In this document: positions 30,500 to 42,166 of the stretch, piece by piece
Layout of the letters: each line of letters starts with the position of its first letter
How positions within the stretch are numbered: position 1 is the stretch's first letter
Assembly: GCA_032358165.1 (NCBI GenBank)
Contig: JAALGY010000034.1
Span: 930,001 to 994,000 of the forward strand
Direction of reading: 5' to 3'
DNA: 64,000 nucleotides
Source: Diplosphaera chodatii
Taxonomy: Eukaryota > Chlorophyta > Trebouxiophyceae > Prasiolales > Stichococcaceae
Notes under the pieces: generated by a model
The model's database searches: none
What the model saw: only the letters and a program-made list of their open reading frames with translations
What the model was told of the DNA's origin: nothing
Position numbers and translations under genes: made by a program

Positions 30500-31660
30500 T
30501 TGTGGCCAACGAACAGACCGCCGCGCTTTGGCGGCGTAGCACCTGCGTGCAGTGTTTGAGGGGTTTCACACGGCATGCATCTGCCTTGACGCCCAGACTC
30601 TGGCGTCAGCGTCAGCCGGCTGCTGATTGATTCCACATCGCATCTAGCGTGCGAGCACCTGTGCGCATGACATGCAGCCGCAAACACCACTACAACTGCG
30701 CAGTGCATCAATCTGCTGACATGGCCATTGGTGGCCGCACCAGAGTGCATCATGCCGGGTGCGGTCGTTGGAGCAGTGGCAGCCATCTGCAGCAGCACCA
30801 AACGCAAAAACAACATCATATCTGTGTGACAAAGACAAACTTTGATGGTGAAGTACGGACCAGCCTGCGGCCAGGCTCCGCTGCGGGCGTGCGGCGCAGC
30901 TTTGCACTGGGAGCAGCATACCTGACTGCCTTGCACACCTGCTGGATAGTGAGGCGAGAGCTTAAGCGTCGGCTGGTGGTGGCGGCCTCCAAGGTGTTTT
31001 GGCAGTGCGAGCAGGTGGTGAAAGACGAATGCGAGCCGTGCGATAGGGCAGACAGGAACTCGGATAATGTACGACAGTGTGACTACATCCTGCATCCATC
31101 AAGGTCTCGCTGACCTGGCACAGCTGCCAGCAGACCACCAGACCAAAATCTTACGATCTTGCCTGATCCAAGATCCGAGGATCTGCAGATCTCCGTTATC
31201 TGCCTGGCAGGTCAGCGTGACCCGGATGGATACAGGATGTAGGCATGGCTGACGTTCATGTTGGTGTCCGTCTAAAGCCACTGATCGTGTATTCCTCCAG
31301 TTGCTCTGTAGAGGCGATGGATCCACAGTATGAAGATGTCGTTACATATTTGGGCATGTTGGATGAGGACTTGGCTGCAAACAGTCGTATCTATGTGTGC
31401 AGCTGCTCTGCATACGGTGTCAGCAGTGCGGGGACAGTGCAGTGCTGTAGGATCTTTGATTACGATGAGTGCCGTCATGTTTCAGCTTCGGTGCCTGTGG
31501 GTGTAGGTCGTGCGACAGCAGGACGAGCAGCAGCTGCAGCTCGCGCATGACGATGCTGCAGTGGTCAGCGGCAGCGGTGCATATGCCTGGCGATGCAAGC
31601 GACACCGGCAGGGCAGCAAGTGCCAGCGCAGACGCCCAGCATGGGAACTCTGGCGACGGC
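30500..31660. other. No recognised gene
   Basis: Frames on both strands up to 230 residues are composition-driven and lack domain signatures. Confidence 0.35.
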
Positions 31661-31664
31661 GACA

Positions 31665-33172
31665 CCATAACTGGTGCCACTTGGGTGCCTATTTTCATTG
31701 CCTTGCTATCACCTGCAGCTGTTGATAGGTGCTGGGCACCAGTGCTATGCAGGACAGCAGGTGGGTTCATGCTGCAGGATGTTATGCTGGGCAGCAGTAC
31801 TGTGAGTTCACATTCACGTGAGCGTCAAAGATGACTGGTGCTATTTGGGTGCTTGTTCCTTTGCCTTGCTATCACCTGCCGCTGTTGTTACGTGCTACGC
31901 ACCAGTGCTATGCAGGACAGCAGGAGGGTGCATGCTGCAGGACATTATGCTGGGCAGTAGTTCCGTGAGTTCACATTCACGTGAGCGTCAATGAGTGTCA
32001 AAGATGACTGGTGCCATTTTGGTGCTTGTTCCTTTGCCTTGTTATCACCTGCAGCTGGTGTTACCTGCTACGCACCAGTGCTATGCAGGACAGCAGGTGG
32101 GTTCATGCTGCAGGACATTATGCTGGGCAGTAGTTCCGTGAGTTCTCATCCAGATGAGCGTTAAGGATGACTGGTGCCATTTGGGTGCTTGTTCCTTAGC
32201 CTTGCCATCACCTGCAGCTGGTGTTACCTGCTACGCACCAGTGCTATGCAGGACAGCAGGTGGGTTCATGCTGCAGGATGTTATGTTGGGCAGCAGTACT
32301 GTGAGTTCACATTCACGTGAGCGTCAATGAGTGTCAAAGATGACTGGTGCTATTTGTGTGCTTGTTCCTTTGCCTTGCTATCACCTGCAGCCGTTGAAAG
32401 GTGCAGGGCACCAATGCTATGCAGGACAGCAGGAGGGTTCATGCTGCAGGATGTTATGCTGGGCAGCAGTACTGTGAGTTCACATTCACGTGAGCGTCAA
32501 TGAGTGTCAAAGATGACTCGTGCTATTTGGGTGCTTGTTCCTTTGCCTTGCTATCACCTGCAGCTGGTGTTACGTGCTACGCACCAGTGCTATGCAGCAC
32601 AGCAGGTGGGTTCATGCTGCAGGATGTTATGTTGGGCAGCAGTACTGTGAGTTCACATCCAGCTGAGCGTCAAAGATGACTGGTGCCATTTGGGTGCTTG
32701 TTCCTTAGCCTTGCTATCACCTGCAGCTGCTGTTACCTGCTACGCACCAGTGCTATGCAGGACAGCAGGTGGGTTCATGCTGCAGGACATTATGCTGGGC
32801 AGTAGTTCCGTGAGTTCACATTCACGTGAGCGTCAAAGAGTGTTAAAGATGACTGGTGCCATTTGGGTGCTTGTTCCTTTGCCTTGCTATCACCTGCAGC
32901 GTTTGTGACGTGCTACGCACCAGTGCTATGCAGGACAGCAGGTGGGTTCATGCTGCAGGATGTTATGTTGGGCAGCAGTACTGTGAATTCACATTCACGT
33001 GAGCGTCAATGAGTGTCAAAGATGACTGGTGCTATTTGTGTGCTTGTTCCTTTGCCTTGCTATCACCTGCAGCCGTTGAAAGGTGCTGGGCACCAATGCT
33101 ATGCAGGACAGCAGGTGGGTTCATGCTGCAGGATGTTATGCTGGGCAGCAGTACTGTGAGTTGTGTGATATG
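31665..33172. repeat. Minisatellite 1: nine units of 163-174 bp
   Basis: Units start at GACTGGTGC-like sequence at about 31,669, 31,831, 32,004, 32,168, 32,340, 32,514, 32,677, 32,849 and 33,021. Two length classes differ by presence of an extra AATGAGTGTC (172-174 bp against about 163 bp), and they tend to alternate, suggesting two-unit amplification. Each unit holds CACCTGCAGC, CAGGACAGCAGG and TTCACATTCACGTGAGCG. Unit length is not a multiple of three, so the open frames through it are incidental. Confidence 0.92.
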
Positions 33173-33189
33173 CGCAGGTAAAATGCAAC

Positions 33190-33330
33190 GTCCCTGTCGT
33201 GCCAACGGCTTTGTGTGAGCTCCCGCTGCTGCAGCTGCTCAGCTTGTCGCACAATGCACTGCTGCAGCGCGACGGCTGCCGTGGCCTGGCACAGGCGCCT
33301 CTACATGAGGTGCTCACCCTGCCCGGCTGG
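33190..33330 (+). CDS. Leucine-rich-repeat-like exon
   Basis: A plus-strand frame reads ELPLLQLLSLSHNALLQRDG and, further on, VLELPSLTRVFDLSH-like sequence (about 33,345-33,400). The LxxLxxLxLxxN spacing is that of leucine-rich repeats. Only one or two repeats are visible, so this is an exon or remnant of an LRR gene, or chance. Confidence 0.35.
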
Positions 33331-33974
33331 CAGTAACACATCACGGTCCTTGAGCTGCCTTCACTGACGAGGGTATTCGATCTGTCACATCGACACCTCT
33401 GCCAACAGCGTTCAAGGACCCCAGCGTCAGGGACACACCTCATTGTTATTCTTGTCTGCCTTGCAGCTGGCGTCCTGCAGATTGCTGGACCTGCGGTGTA
33501 AAACTTTTGCGTTAAGCGTAAAGTCCCACTTCAGTGAGCCATTGCAGCTGCTCAGCTGTCTGCTGTCTTGTTCAGTGGGGGCCCATCTGCTGCAACAGAC
33601 CTAGATCGGGTCTGTGCAATGCACGTGTGCACTCCAGGCAGTCATGGCAGCTGCAGCCTGTGGCTGCAAGCGGGCCGAGGACTAGTAACAAGACTCACCA
33701 TGTAGTGTCCCACTGCAGGCCTGAGACGGTAGCCGTACTGGCGAGCATGCTAGCCCTGGAGCAACTGGCGCTGGTGCCCACAGTGCCCCAACTTCCCGTT
33801 GTGCGCGTGCAATTACATTGCACACCAGCAGATCTTATCACGCATGCGGGGCGTCAGCCACTTCAGCTTCAGCGCTGCCGTGAAGCGCATTGGGTGCTAA
33901 GGTACATCAGCATCGACATATCTTACCAATGCATGGCGCTCACATTTCTTATTGATCGTCACAACAGTTCAACC

Positions 33975-34430
33975 CAATGGCGGGGCTTGCTTTGGTTCCG
34001 CCGAACCCACCGGCCATTCCTGACGTCTATGCCGAGAGCGACCTCATCTTAGACGAGATGGTGAGCTGGTTGATGCTTGCGCTGGCCCGCCCGACCCTTG
34101 GTGTGCAGCACGCCATGCCGCACTTGACGAGGGTTGCGCCGTCCAGTGGGGTCTCATGGCGCAGTTTACACATATAGAGGTTTTCTTGTCTGGCCGGCAC
34201 GAGTCGTGCGCCATGCACTGTACCATGCGTCTGCAGGAGGTGGCACTGCTGGCGCAGCACCGGGCGCCAGGCCTGCCGCCCATCAGCATCGTGTCGGACA
34301 TGCCCAGGTCGGACCGCTGGGCTGCAGTGGGCGCCGAGCTGTCCTTCGGGGTGGTCAACGAGGTGCTGGGGGTGCAGCTGGACTGCAGCATCATTGAAGG
34401 AAGGGGTGCCGCGCTGACAAGCATCAGAGG
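33975..34430 (+). CDS. Unrecognised two-exon plus-strand gene segment
   Basis: Exon 1 reads MAGLALVPPNPPAIPDVYAE through LILDEM and ends at ATG|GTGAGC (about 34,060). A following AG acceptor (about 34,163) opens THIEVFLSGRHESCAMHCTM, MPRSDRWAAVGAELSFGVVN and EVLGVQLDCSIIE to about 34,400. Codon use is good and a matching donor/acceptor pair exists, so I think it is real. No family recognised. Confidence 0.5.
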
Positions 34431-34763
34431 CGGGCGAGGTCTGTGCATGTCGCAAGATGTCGATGTAGCTGACGAGGTGTGTGGTTCCTCAAATGCAATG
34501 TCTTCTCACTGCTGATGTATTGTGTGCCTATCTGTGTGCCTATCTGCATGCGCTGTGGGTTTTGCATTTGGCAAACTGATCTGTCAAATTGTGCTAGAGT
34601 GTCAATTGCCACACAACCTGCTAATTGGGCGGTGCATTTCGATGGCTCGGTCATGGTCATGCAGGTGTGTAATTAATTTGAAGAGTTGTCAATTCCCTTC
34701 TGGATAGAATATGCTGTGAGATGACCGTGTAAGCAGACCACCAGGCAACCCCCTTCACGGGAG

Positions 34764-37320
34764 TCAAGCGCCCTCATTGATGAGCCGCCTGATGCCGGCA
34801 TAGCCGTCCTTCTCCAGCACATCCGCGACGTCAACTGAGCCGGTGTATATGATCTTCCCCGCCTGCAGCAAAGCGACATCGCCAGTTGTCAGCTAGGCAC
34901 ACGTGGCAGCCTGCAAACGGAGCAACATTGCAACTTTGCAGGGCGAAGTGCAACCTTGTATTTTTTTGTTTCGATTGTACCAAGTCACCAGCTGTGACGA
35001 CAGCATACAACCTGACAGGGCGCTGAAGTGCACACCTACATAACGTGCACATGCTCGGGCTTGATGTAGTTGAGCAACCGCTCGTAGTGCGTGACCATCA
35101 GCGTCGCGGTCTTGTCCGTCTTCAGGCCGTTGACGGCGTTGGCGACGTCCCGGAGCGCATCAATGTCCAGCCCTGCAGCGATTGGATGACTCGACTGTGC
35201 ATGTTTGGTGACCACAGAACACCGGGGGACCAACATCGTGCACACGGTGATGCGCTGTAGATATGCAGAGTGCAGCGTGAAGTGTGCAGTGGATGCTGGA
35301 TGCCACCTGAGTCGATCTCGTCAAGGATGGCGACGTCTGCCTCCAGCACCGCCAGCTGCAGGATCTGCAGGGCAGTGCAAAAGTATCAGCCACAGCAGTG
35401 TAGCAAAGACAGCGATTCTGGCTTGGACTGCACGTCCGTTTGCTGTGAGCTCTGGCCGCTGCATGCCCAGGCCTCCATCTTGCGAATCTCAAGAGCCATG
35501 GTGCTGACAGGTGGCCTGCCTGTGGCAGCGATTGCCAGGTGGGGCGTCCCACCTCGTTGCGCTTCTTCTCGCCGCCGGAGAACCCCTCGTTGACGTTGCG
35601 GTTGAGGAAGGCCGAGTCCATCTTCAGCGCCTCCAGCTTCGGCATCAGGTAGCCGTAAGACTCCAGCAGGTCCTACGCAGGGACATGCACATGTTGGTAT
35701 GCATCTGCACATGCGGCAGCGTGTCATAAACGAGGCATGGCTGCCTGCGTCCAGAAGGCCCACACTCATGCGCTTCTTCAGCGCCACATCAGCGTCTGAG
35801 GTGACAGGTGCACATGGTGGCATGTGCGCCAGCACATGTACGCGTCATTGCAGCTGCAGAAGCAGGAAGCAGCGCACCAGCTCGCCTGGCCGAGCGCCTT
35901 CCGCCGCGCGCTGCTGGCCGCCCGCAGGAAGTCGATGTTGCTGACGCCCGGCACCTGCAGCCACCGGCAGCACTGTCTCTAGCACGGTCTCGAATAGCTG
36001 CTCCACGCCCAGACTCAGCGGCTGCGGCTGTATCAGCCTGGCGCCTCCGCAACCGGCTGAGGCCCAGCTGCTGCTGCTGCTGCGCTGTCCTGTGCCGCCA
36101 TACTTGAGGCATGCCAGCACATGAATCTGCAGCCTCCTCGTGCTCACTCGACAGGAAAAATGCTCACCAGCGACTGAGGGCGTGCCCAGCTTGAACTCCA
36201 GATGCACTGTGCAGCCTCTCCCAATATGGTGACTCCAGTGTGTCTTCGTATATTGTTGATGCTGACATGTTCTGATGTTCGACGGCGCACCTCCACGTGC
36301 GACTGGAAACTCACTGCATGACTTTGACCTCAGATGCTATGCGCAGCTCTTCCAACATGGTGATGTCAGACATAGTGCTGACGCCTGAGCACGTCCGGCG
36401 CCGTCAATACCCGAATTTCACCTCCACGGGCGGCTGGAAGCTCATGAACAGGCCCACCCGCGCCCGATCCTCGGGCTCCAGCTCCAGCAGGTCCTCCCCT
36501 TTGTACGTCGCGCTGCCGCCCGTCACCTCGTAGTCCGGGTGCCCAACCTGTAGCAAAGGTCCAGCAATGTCAAGATCGAGGCTGGGGTAAAACATGGGCA
36601 TCCGCACAGGTTCGGCAATGCGTGCGCATGGTGTGCAAGCGCTGCACTGGGCCGCAAATCCCTGCAGCGGCGCTGACATTCTGGCAGCAGAGCCACTGCC
36701 AATGCGGTGCATGGCTGCAATCTGGAAGAACGGTCCGTTGCAACCGTGCTGAGATGGCCCCTTGCGAACACCGGGGCAGCTGAGCCTGATGATACTGATG
36801 CAGCCAAGAGTCCTGTGAAGCCCTGCAGCAACGCTGGCGGGCATCCAGCAGGCGCCTCTCCAGCTGGGGACAAGCCCCACCTGCCTGCAGCGCATGACAG
36901 GTGTGGTGTGGGGCAGCGCTCACCAGGATGGAGAGTGTCGACTTGCCGCTGCCATTGGTGCCCATGATGGCGTGCGTCTCGCCCTCCCGCAGCACCAGGC
37001 TGACGCCCCGCAGGATCTGGTCGCCGCCCACCACGCGCGCCTATTGGAAAGAACTGCGTTCAGCTCAGTGCACAAAAGGCGCCCTGCTTGGCTGCACCTG
37101 CAGGTGGGGAGGACATGGGCGAGCTTGCGTGGCGCCTGTCGAGGGGCAGCACAGCCTGTCAGTTGGTACAGCAGATGGTGCAGCCTGTGCAACGTCAGCC
37201 CGCAGTGCTGTGGATGAGAGGGCTCACCTCCAGATCCTTAACATCAAGGACGTTGCCGCTCGCTGCCGGCGGCGACGGCGCTGACACCTCCTCCGCAACA
37301 GCTGCCAGCGTGCACACGTC
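34764..37320 (-). CDS. sufC: SufC-type ABC ATPase of plastid Fe-S cluster assembly
   Basis: ATPase subunit of the SUF scaffold (SufBCD) that builds iron-sulfur clusters in plastids. Exons by position: 37,320-37,228 ([14 protein letters not shown]); 37,040-36,924 ([20 protein letters not shown], then Walker [10 protein letters not shown]); 36,547-36,422 ([20 protein letters not shown] to FMSFQPPVE, including the Q-loop); about 35,954-35,885 ([20 protein letters not shown]); about 35,790-35,760; 35,670-35,557 ([30 protein letters not shown] with the ABC signature); 35,370-35,310 ([20 protein letters not shown], Walker B); 35,170-35,046 ([28 protein letters not shown] with the switch His); 34,862-34,764 ([20 protein letters not shown] to the stop). 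All ATPase motifs are intact. The donor after VHVM reads ATGTAGG, giving an in-frame stop unless one G has been lost from ATGGTAGG. A transit peptide probably lies upstream (37,400-37,660) but was not resolved. Confidence 0.9.
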
Positions 37321-37399
37321 CTGCGCGTGACAGGCAGCTGGTCGACATGTGGACGGGACCGGCGTTTGTCATCTGCAAATGCCAAGTAAGCGGGCGTCT

Positions 37400-38040
37400 C
37401 TCATGCGGGGCGCAAACACACATGACCAGCGCTGCATGCACGCTCAGCGCCTGAAAAGCTGTGTTCACGACAGTCAAGGGTCCAGAAGAGACACCTCCGC
37501 AGGCGGCAGGCTCTGAAGCTGCTCACCATGGCGCTGTGACGGCTGCTGAAGGTGCCCTCGCAGCTGTCTGCATTCCTGCTGCTGCAATGGCTGCCTGGCA
37601 TGCAGTGACAATGGCCTGGCACTATCGACCGGGCGTCTTCCGCAGGCAGCAGCACATGGGCGTTGCTGTGCTAAGTGCATGGTGTGTCAATGTTGCTTGT
37701 CGGTAGGGAGCAAGCAGGATCTTTCCTTGCGCAGCTCAGCCTACAGCACCAACATGCACGATTTCGACACACAAAGCTTACAGCGGGGTTTGACGCACAC
37801 GCAGCAACTGCACTTCGCCCATGTCTGCAGATTGGCCTCTGGCGCCTGGATACGAAGCAAGGTCATGTCAATTTGCTGGAGCATACGGACGAGGCAAGCC
37901 ACGCAGATACCTTGCATGCATGCACTGCAGTGGCAGTAACCCCAGCGCAGCTTAGGCATCCGCAGCCTGCTTCGCGGCTCTGTAGCATTGTGACAACAGG
38001 CAGGCAGCCAGCATGATCAGCACAGTTTCTCAGATCAGGT
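37400..38040. other. Between SufC and the septin-like fragment
   Basis: Probably holds the transit-peptide exon of SufC. One candidate begins MVSSFRACRLRRC on the minus strand near 37,529. Otherwise short frames only. Confidence 0.35.
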
Positions 38041-38055
38041 GAACACTCAGATGGT

Positions 38056-38960
38056 CCTCATGGTGGTCCTCAGGTTGCACACGCCCATGGCGCCCTCTAC
38101 GAACCATACCTTCGTGCGCACCTGCTTCAAGATGCGAGCACCGCCATAGGACTCCAGCAGGTTTTGCACCAGGGTAATCTTGCCCATGCTGCGCTCTCCG
38201 ACCACTAGAATCTTGACGTGCTCCTCTCTGGGGCGCTGCGGAATCTGCATGAGTGTTGCATGCAACGGCTAAGGCTGAGACGAGGTTGCGCTGCTGATCA
38301 AGCTGCAGGCATGCTGGTTGCATGGCATTGACAACATGTGACACGCCTGTGGATTGTCCTGGCTGCATGCGCAAGCGCCACATCACGCTGAGCTCCTGCC
38401 TCGCAGCCTATATGCATGTGGCAACGTGTGTGGCATTGAGGGTGCAGCTCATCGTTTAGACACTCCTAGCACTTGACAGGCTGCTGGCGATTTGTGAGCA
38501 TGCCAGGGCAAGGCTTTGGATCGTGCAGCAGTGCATGCACACACATGCGTGCAACCCCCAGCTGTGCTTAACGTGTTGCGAAAGCATGTAGCTATGCCAG
38601 GCTGACATTGACATCTCATGATGAGGCCATCCGTGCATGTCTTGCACCAGACGACAGCAACAGACGAATGTTGCAGATCACTGTGCGGATTTCCGCAGGA
38701 GATGACCTGTCAGAATAGACACTTACCATCGTGCTCTGTCACATCTTGTGACCGCGCAGGCTCTGCATCGCTGTTGCTGCCAGCGGAGCTCTCGAGGCTC
38801 GGATCCTCAGAGCTGTCGCTCGCCTTCAGGTGCCAGCTGGAGACAAGGATGACTGAGCATGCACTGGGTACAACCCCCAAAGGGAATTGAAGGGGAAATT
38901 GGAACTCCCCTGGCAACCCCAGCGACCGTAGAGCGAGGCTGTAGACACAGTCGGTGGCCG
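38056..38960 (-). pseudogene. Septin-like P-loop GTPase fragment
   Basis: An upstream exon encodes an acidic, Ser-rich stretch (ASDSSEDPSLESSAGSNSDA) ending at a GTAAGT donor near 38,727. A second exon (about 38,250-38,110, AG acceptor and CAG|GTGCGC donor) reads PREEHVKILVVGERSMGKIT then LVQNLLESYGG. VKILVVGExxxGK resembles the G1 loop of septins and related algal GTPases, but the residue after GK is Ile where Ser/Thr normally binds magnesium. No G3 or G4 motifs follow; the rest of the domain is missing before 37,400. A degraded or truncated GTPase gene is the simplest reading; the septin label is tentative. Confidence 0.4.
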
Positions 38961-39537
38961 TGTGCGAACCAGATTTCTACAACACATCGGCATGCCAACG
39001 ATAGTGACTACAAACGGCATCAAATGATCCAGACCCTGTGCAATTGCAGATGACAACACCTTTTGCTGAAGTGCCGAGCTGTTTAGCCCTGAGGTATTGG
39101 CGTTTAAAGATGCCAGGCTCCTGAGTTAGGAACCTACACCTTAACCCCCCTATAGGAACCTACACCTTACCCCCCTTCTGACTCCCGGATGTCCGTACAG
39201 GCGGTACGGACACCCAAGCGTTGAGGTGCAACCCCGACGACAGCTTGCAGGTAAGCGTGCAAACACTGCAGACGCCTGCGGGTTGCAACAAACGAACCAG
39301 AAAGAGGGCGGGTGGGCGGGAGAAACTTTTTGAGAGCTTCTCCGCTGCTAAACAGCTCACTTGCAATCAGCAGCGTGTGCGAACTGAAGTGCAGCACGTC
39401 CCGGTGCTGCTCCCGAAGCTTGGCGCGCGTTTGTCAGCATGTGTGAAGATACTTGGCCTCTGTGTAACCTTACAGTTGCATTACCACAACGCAGGCTGCA
39501 CGCACAGTCTCTAAGCGCAGCGTTTAAACCATGCAGC

Positions 39538-40588
39538 ATGACACCTCTTGAGCAAGAAAGAATTGATGTCATTGCCAGAAACAAAGCGCGCCTGGCTGCA
39601 ATTGCCATTCCGGCTTTGGGTCCACCTGCTGTTGAACGACCCAAACAGCCTACAAAGTCTAAGCCCAAACCAGTGACTTCAAAGCGTCACAACACCCGCG
39701 GTGCCAAAGCCATGCCTGCAGGTGCCAGCACCTCGGGCAGCGGCCTCGAAAACGCCCCTGGCAGCCCTACTGGCACACCAGCAGCATCTGGTGCCATGCC
39801 TGAGCTGACCCCAATATCCAAAGCGTTGACAGAACGCACAGCCCTCACTCCTGCGGCATCACAAAATCTCAGAGGCGTGTGGTGACGGGTACATCAAGCT
39901 CGACATGCTGGAGTCGGGCGTGGTGTCTTCGGCTGAACTGCAGGAGCTCAACCTCAACCGTGCTCGGGCACCGCATCGCCCTGAAGCAGATTGCGACGCC
40001 GGTCAACATACCTGGTGTGAGCCCTGGGAATGGCGCAACAGCGGCCACAGCATGCAGTGGAGACGAGGACATGTCGATCAAGCAGCAGGGAAGGTCGACA
40101 CGGCGAACAAGTCTGCGTTCAAGAAGAGGCTGCACGCCGAGCTGCAACCGCTGAAGTGGATTGGCAATGCCAAGGAGCGGGACAACAAGCAATACCGTGA
40201 GCTGAAACAGAAGGGCACCCCTGTGCATGAGGTAAGGGCTGAATCAACACATGTGGTAGCCTACATGACAGCAATTATGACATCATCACGCACCTTGCCT
40301 TGCTTGTCGGACCACCCTGCAATGTGAGCGATGCATTTGATGTATATGTGCGTGATGATCAAGTGGTATTATGCATGATGGCATTCTGCATGATGGTATA
40401 TTGCACTGATATGATGCCAATTTGGGTGCAACTGATGTGCAGGAATACCTGCGCATGTGCGAGCGCCTGAAGAAATACATCGTCAAACTGCCAGGCGGCT
40501 CTACAACGGCGGAGAACATCATCAAGAACAAGATGAACAACAACCGTAAGGGCAAGTCCCAGAAGCAATCCAAGTCAGCAAACGACTG
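39538..40588 (+). CDS. Unrecognised basic protein, at least three exons
   Basis: Start chosen at 39,538 (MTPLEQERIDVIARNKARLA), the first Met of a well-coded exon rich in Ala, Pro and Lys. A middle exon (about 39,900-40,230) reads AGKVDTANKSAFKKRLHAEL, LKWIGNAKERDNKQYRELKQ and ends GAG|GTAAGG. The last exon (40,441-40,588, after GTGCAG) reads EYLRMCERLKKYIVKLPGG, then IIKNKMNNNRKGKSQKQSK and a stop. The regular basic/helical C-terminus suggests a nuclear or nucleic-acid-binding role, which is inference. The exon 1/2 join was not resolved. Confidence 0.55.
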
Positions 40589-41647
40589 AGGCAATTTCCA
40601 ACACAATCTATGCATGCCAGGTATGAAGCGCAATGTGCGGTGACTGTAGCTTCAGACTTGACCTGGCTGTATGTCATAAACCGTGGTGCTGTCTATCTAT
40701 GCCAACATGACCGTGATGGCATAGCATGCATGCTAGACTTAGCGTCACAAAGTAGTCATGCACGGCACCTGCACCGCACCGTGTGCTGATATGATGCACT
40801 GATGATTCTTGCTCTACGCAGGCAGGCTATTGAAGCGCCGACAAGCATAGCATGGCCAATGCGCAGCTGGGGCGGTGCGTGAGCTGGCGTGGGACAGCGG
40901 GGTAGCTGGGAGGGGCAGCTTTTGCAGTTGGGCTGGGGCGATAGCGGGCCGATGGCGCAGCAATCTAGCTTGGCCTTGATCAGCAGCATAGCACGGAGAC
41001 ACAACTCCAGTTTCACATTGTACAAGCGCTGTATGTGCTTCATAGGACAGCACATTGCCTGCTACAGGTGGTACAGGCAGTAGACAAGCTGCCAGCGTGT
41101 CACAGTGTCCATGGTTGCCCCTATGAACCCTACAAAATGCTGACATTGGTAATGTCTGCTGCTACCATGGTGACTATGGAATTACCATGTGGTAAACAGT
41201 CCGAAGTACCATGCTAATCGAACAACATACTATGCCACAGTATCACGGCGAAATATGGTTTACTATCCCCTGCGACATGGCTAACTACAACGGTTATGAT
41301 GGTGGTATACTTGGTCCACCTTCTACTGTGATAAGGACCACCCCACTTACCGTGGTAGAAAACGCCATTTACCGCCGTCGTTTACCACGAGTTTCACTTG
41401 TAGAGTATGTTGACGCATTCAACGCTCCAATCATCGATCAGTCACAACGTGTCAAAGCCAGCACGAGTCATATAATCGGTGCACAAGCGTGCGGAGTCGA
41501 CGGAGTGTCAAGGTGAGCATAGAATGCGGATTGATGCAAATCTGACCCGCCCGTATCCAATTCTCAAGATAAACGTTCGCACCGAAAGCAAAATGTCAGA
41601 CTGCGTCCATCTTTGCATGTGTGCGCGTATGCATATCATGCTTTCCG
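40589..41647. other. No recognised gene
   Basis: An AT-richer stretch around 41,200-41,420 contains repeated TACCA/TGGTA words. No domains seen. Confidence 0.4.
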
Positions 41648-42128
41648 TGGCATTGTTCACCTGCATGAGTGTTGTATGTCCGATGTAGTGTGTACACTAG
41701 CGATTATGCTGTTACGCTTGCAAGAGTGCGAATGTCTTGTTGAAATGCGTACGTGCGACTGCTGCAAAGTCACTGCAGGCTGGTTGTGATGTGACTTTCG
41801 ACAGCCATACTGCCACATTGCATATGACAATAGAAGCCCATTGTCACAACCACGACCATCACGACGTCAAGGTAACTACCTCAATTTGTGGCGTTGTTCA
41901 CATGCATGAATGTTGCATTGTGTTGTTGTATTTCCGATGTAAAGTGCACATTAGCGATCATGCTGTTATGCTCGCAAAGAGTGCGAACGGCTTGTTGAAA
42001 TGCGTACGTGCGACTGCTGCAAAGTCATTGCAGGCTGGTTGTGATGTGACTTTCGACAGCCATACTGCCACATTGCATCTGACAGTAGAAGCGCATTGGT
42101 CACAACCACGACCATCACGACGTCAAGG
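41640..42128. repeat. Direct repeat, two units of about 243 bp
   Basis: GTACGTGCGACTGCTGCAAA through CACGACCATCACGACGTCAA occurs at about 41,748-41,872 and again at 42,004-42,126 with few differences; similarity extends left to about 41,650 and 41,893. Confidence 0.85.
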
Positions 42129-42166
42129 TGATAGACTTAACAATGCTGTCAACAAGATCCTAATCA

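Noticed and set aside
32690..32908. Small secreted or cysteine-containing proteins within minisatellite 1
   Set aside because: Frames recur because the repeat recurs, and unit length breaks the frame between copies.
31665..33172. CRISPR array
   Set aside because: Units of 163-174 bp are repeats throughout with no unique spacers, and the genome is eukaryotic.
38596..38620. LINE-A tail stub (TGACATTGACAT)
   Set aside because: Only about 12 bases match, without TAATC or a target duplication, so chance is sufficient.
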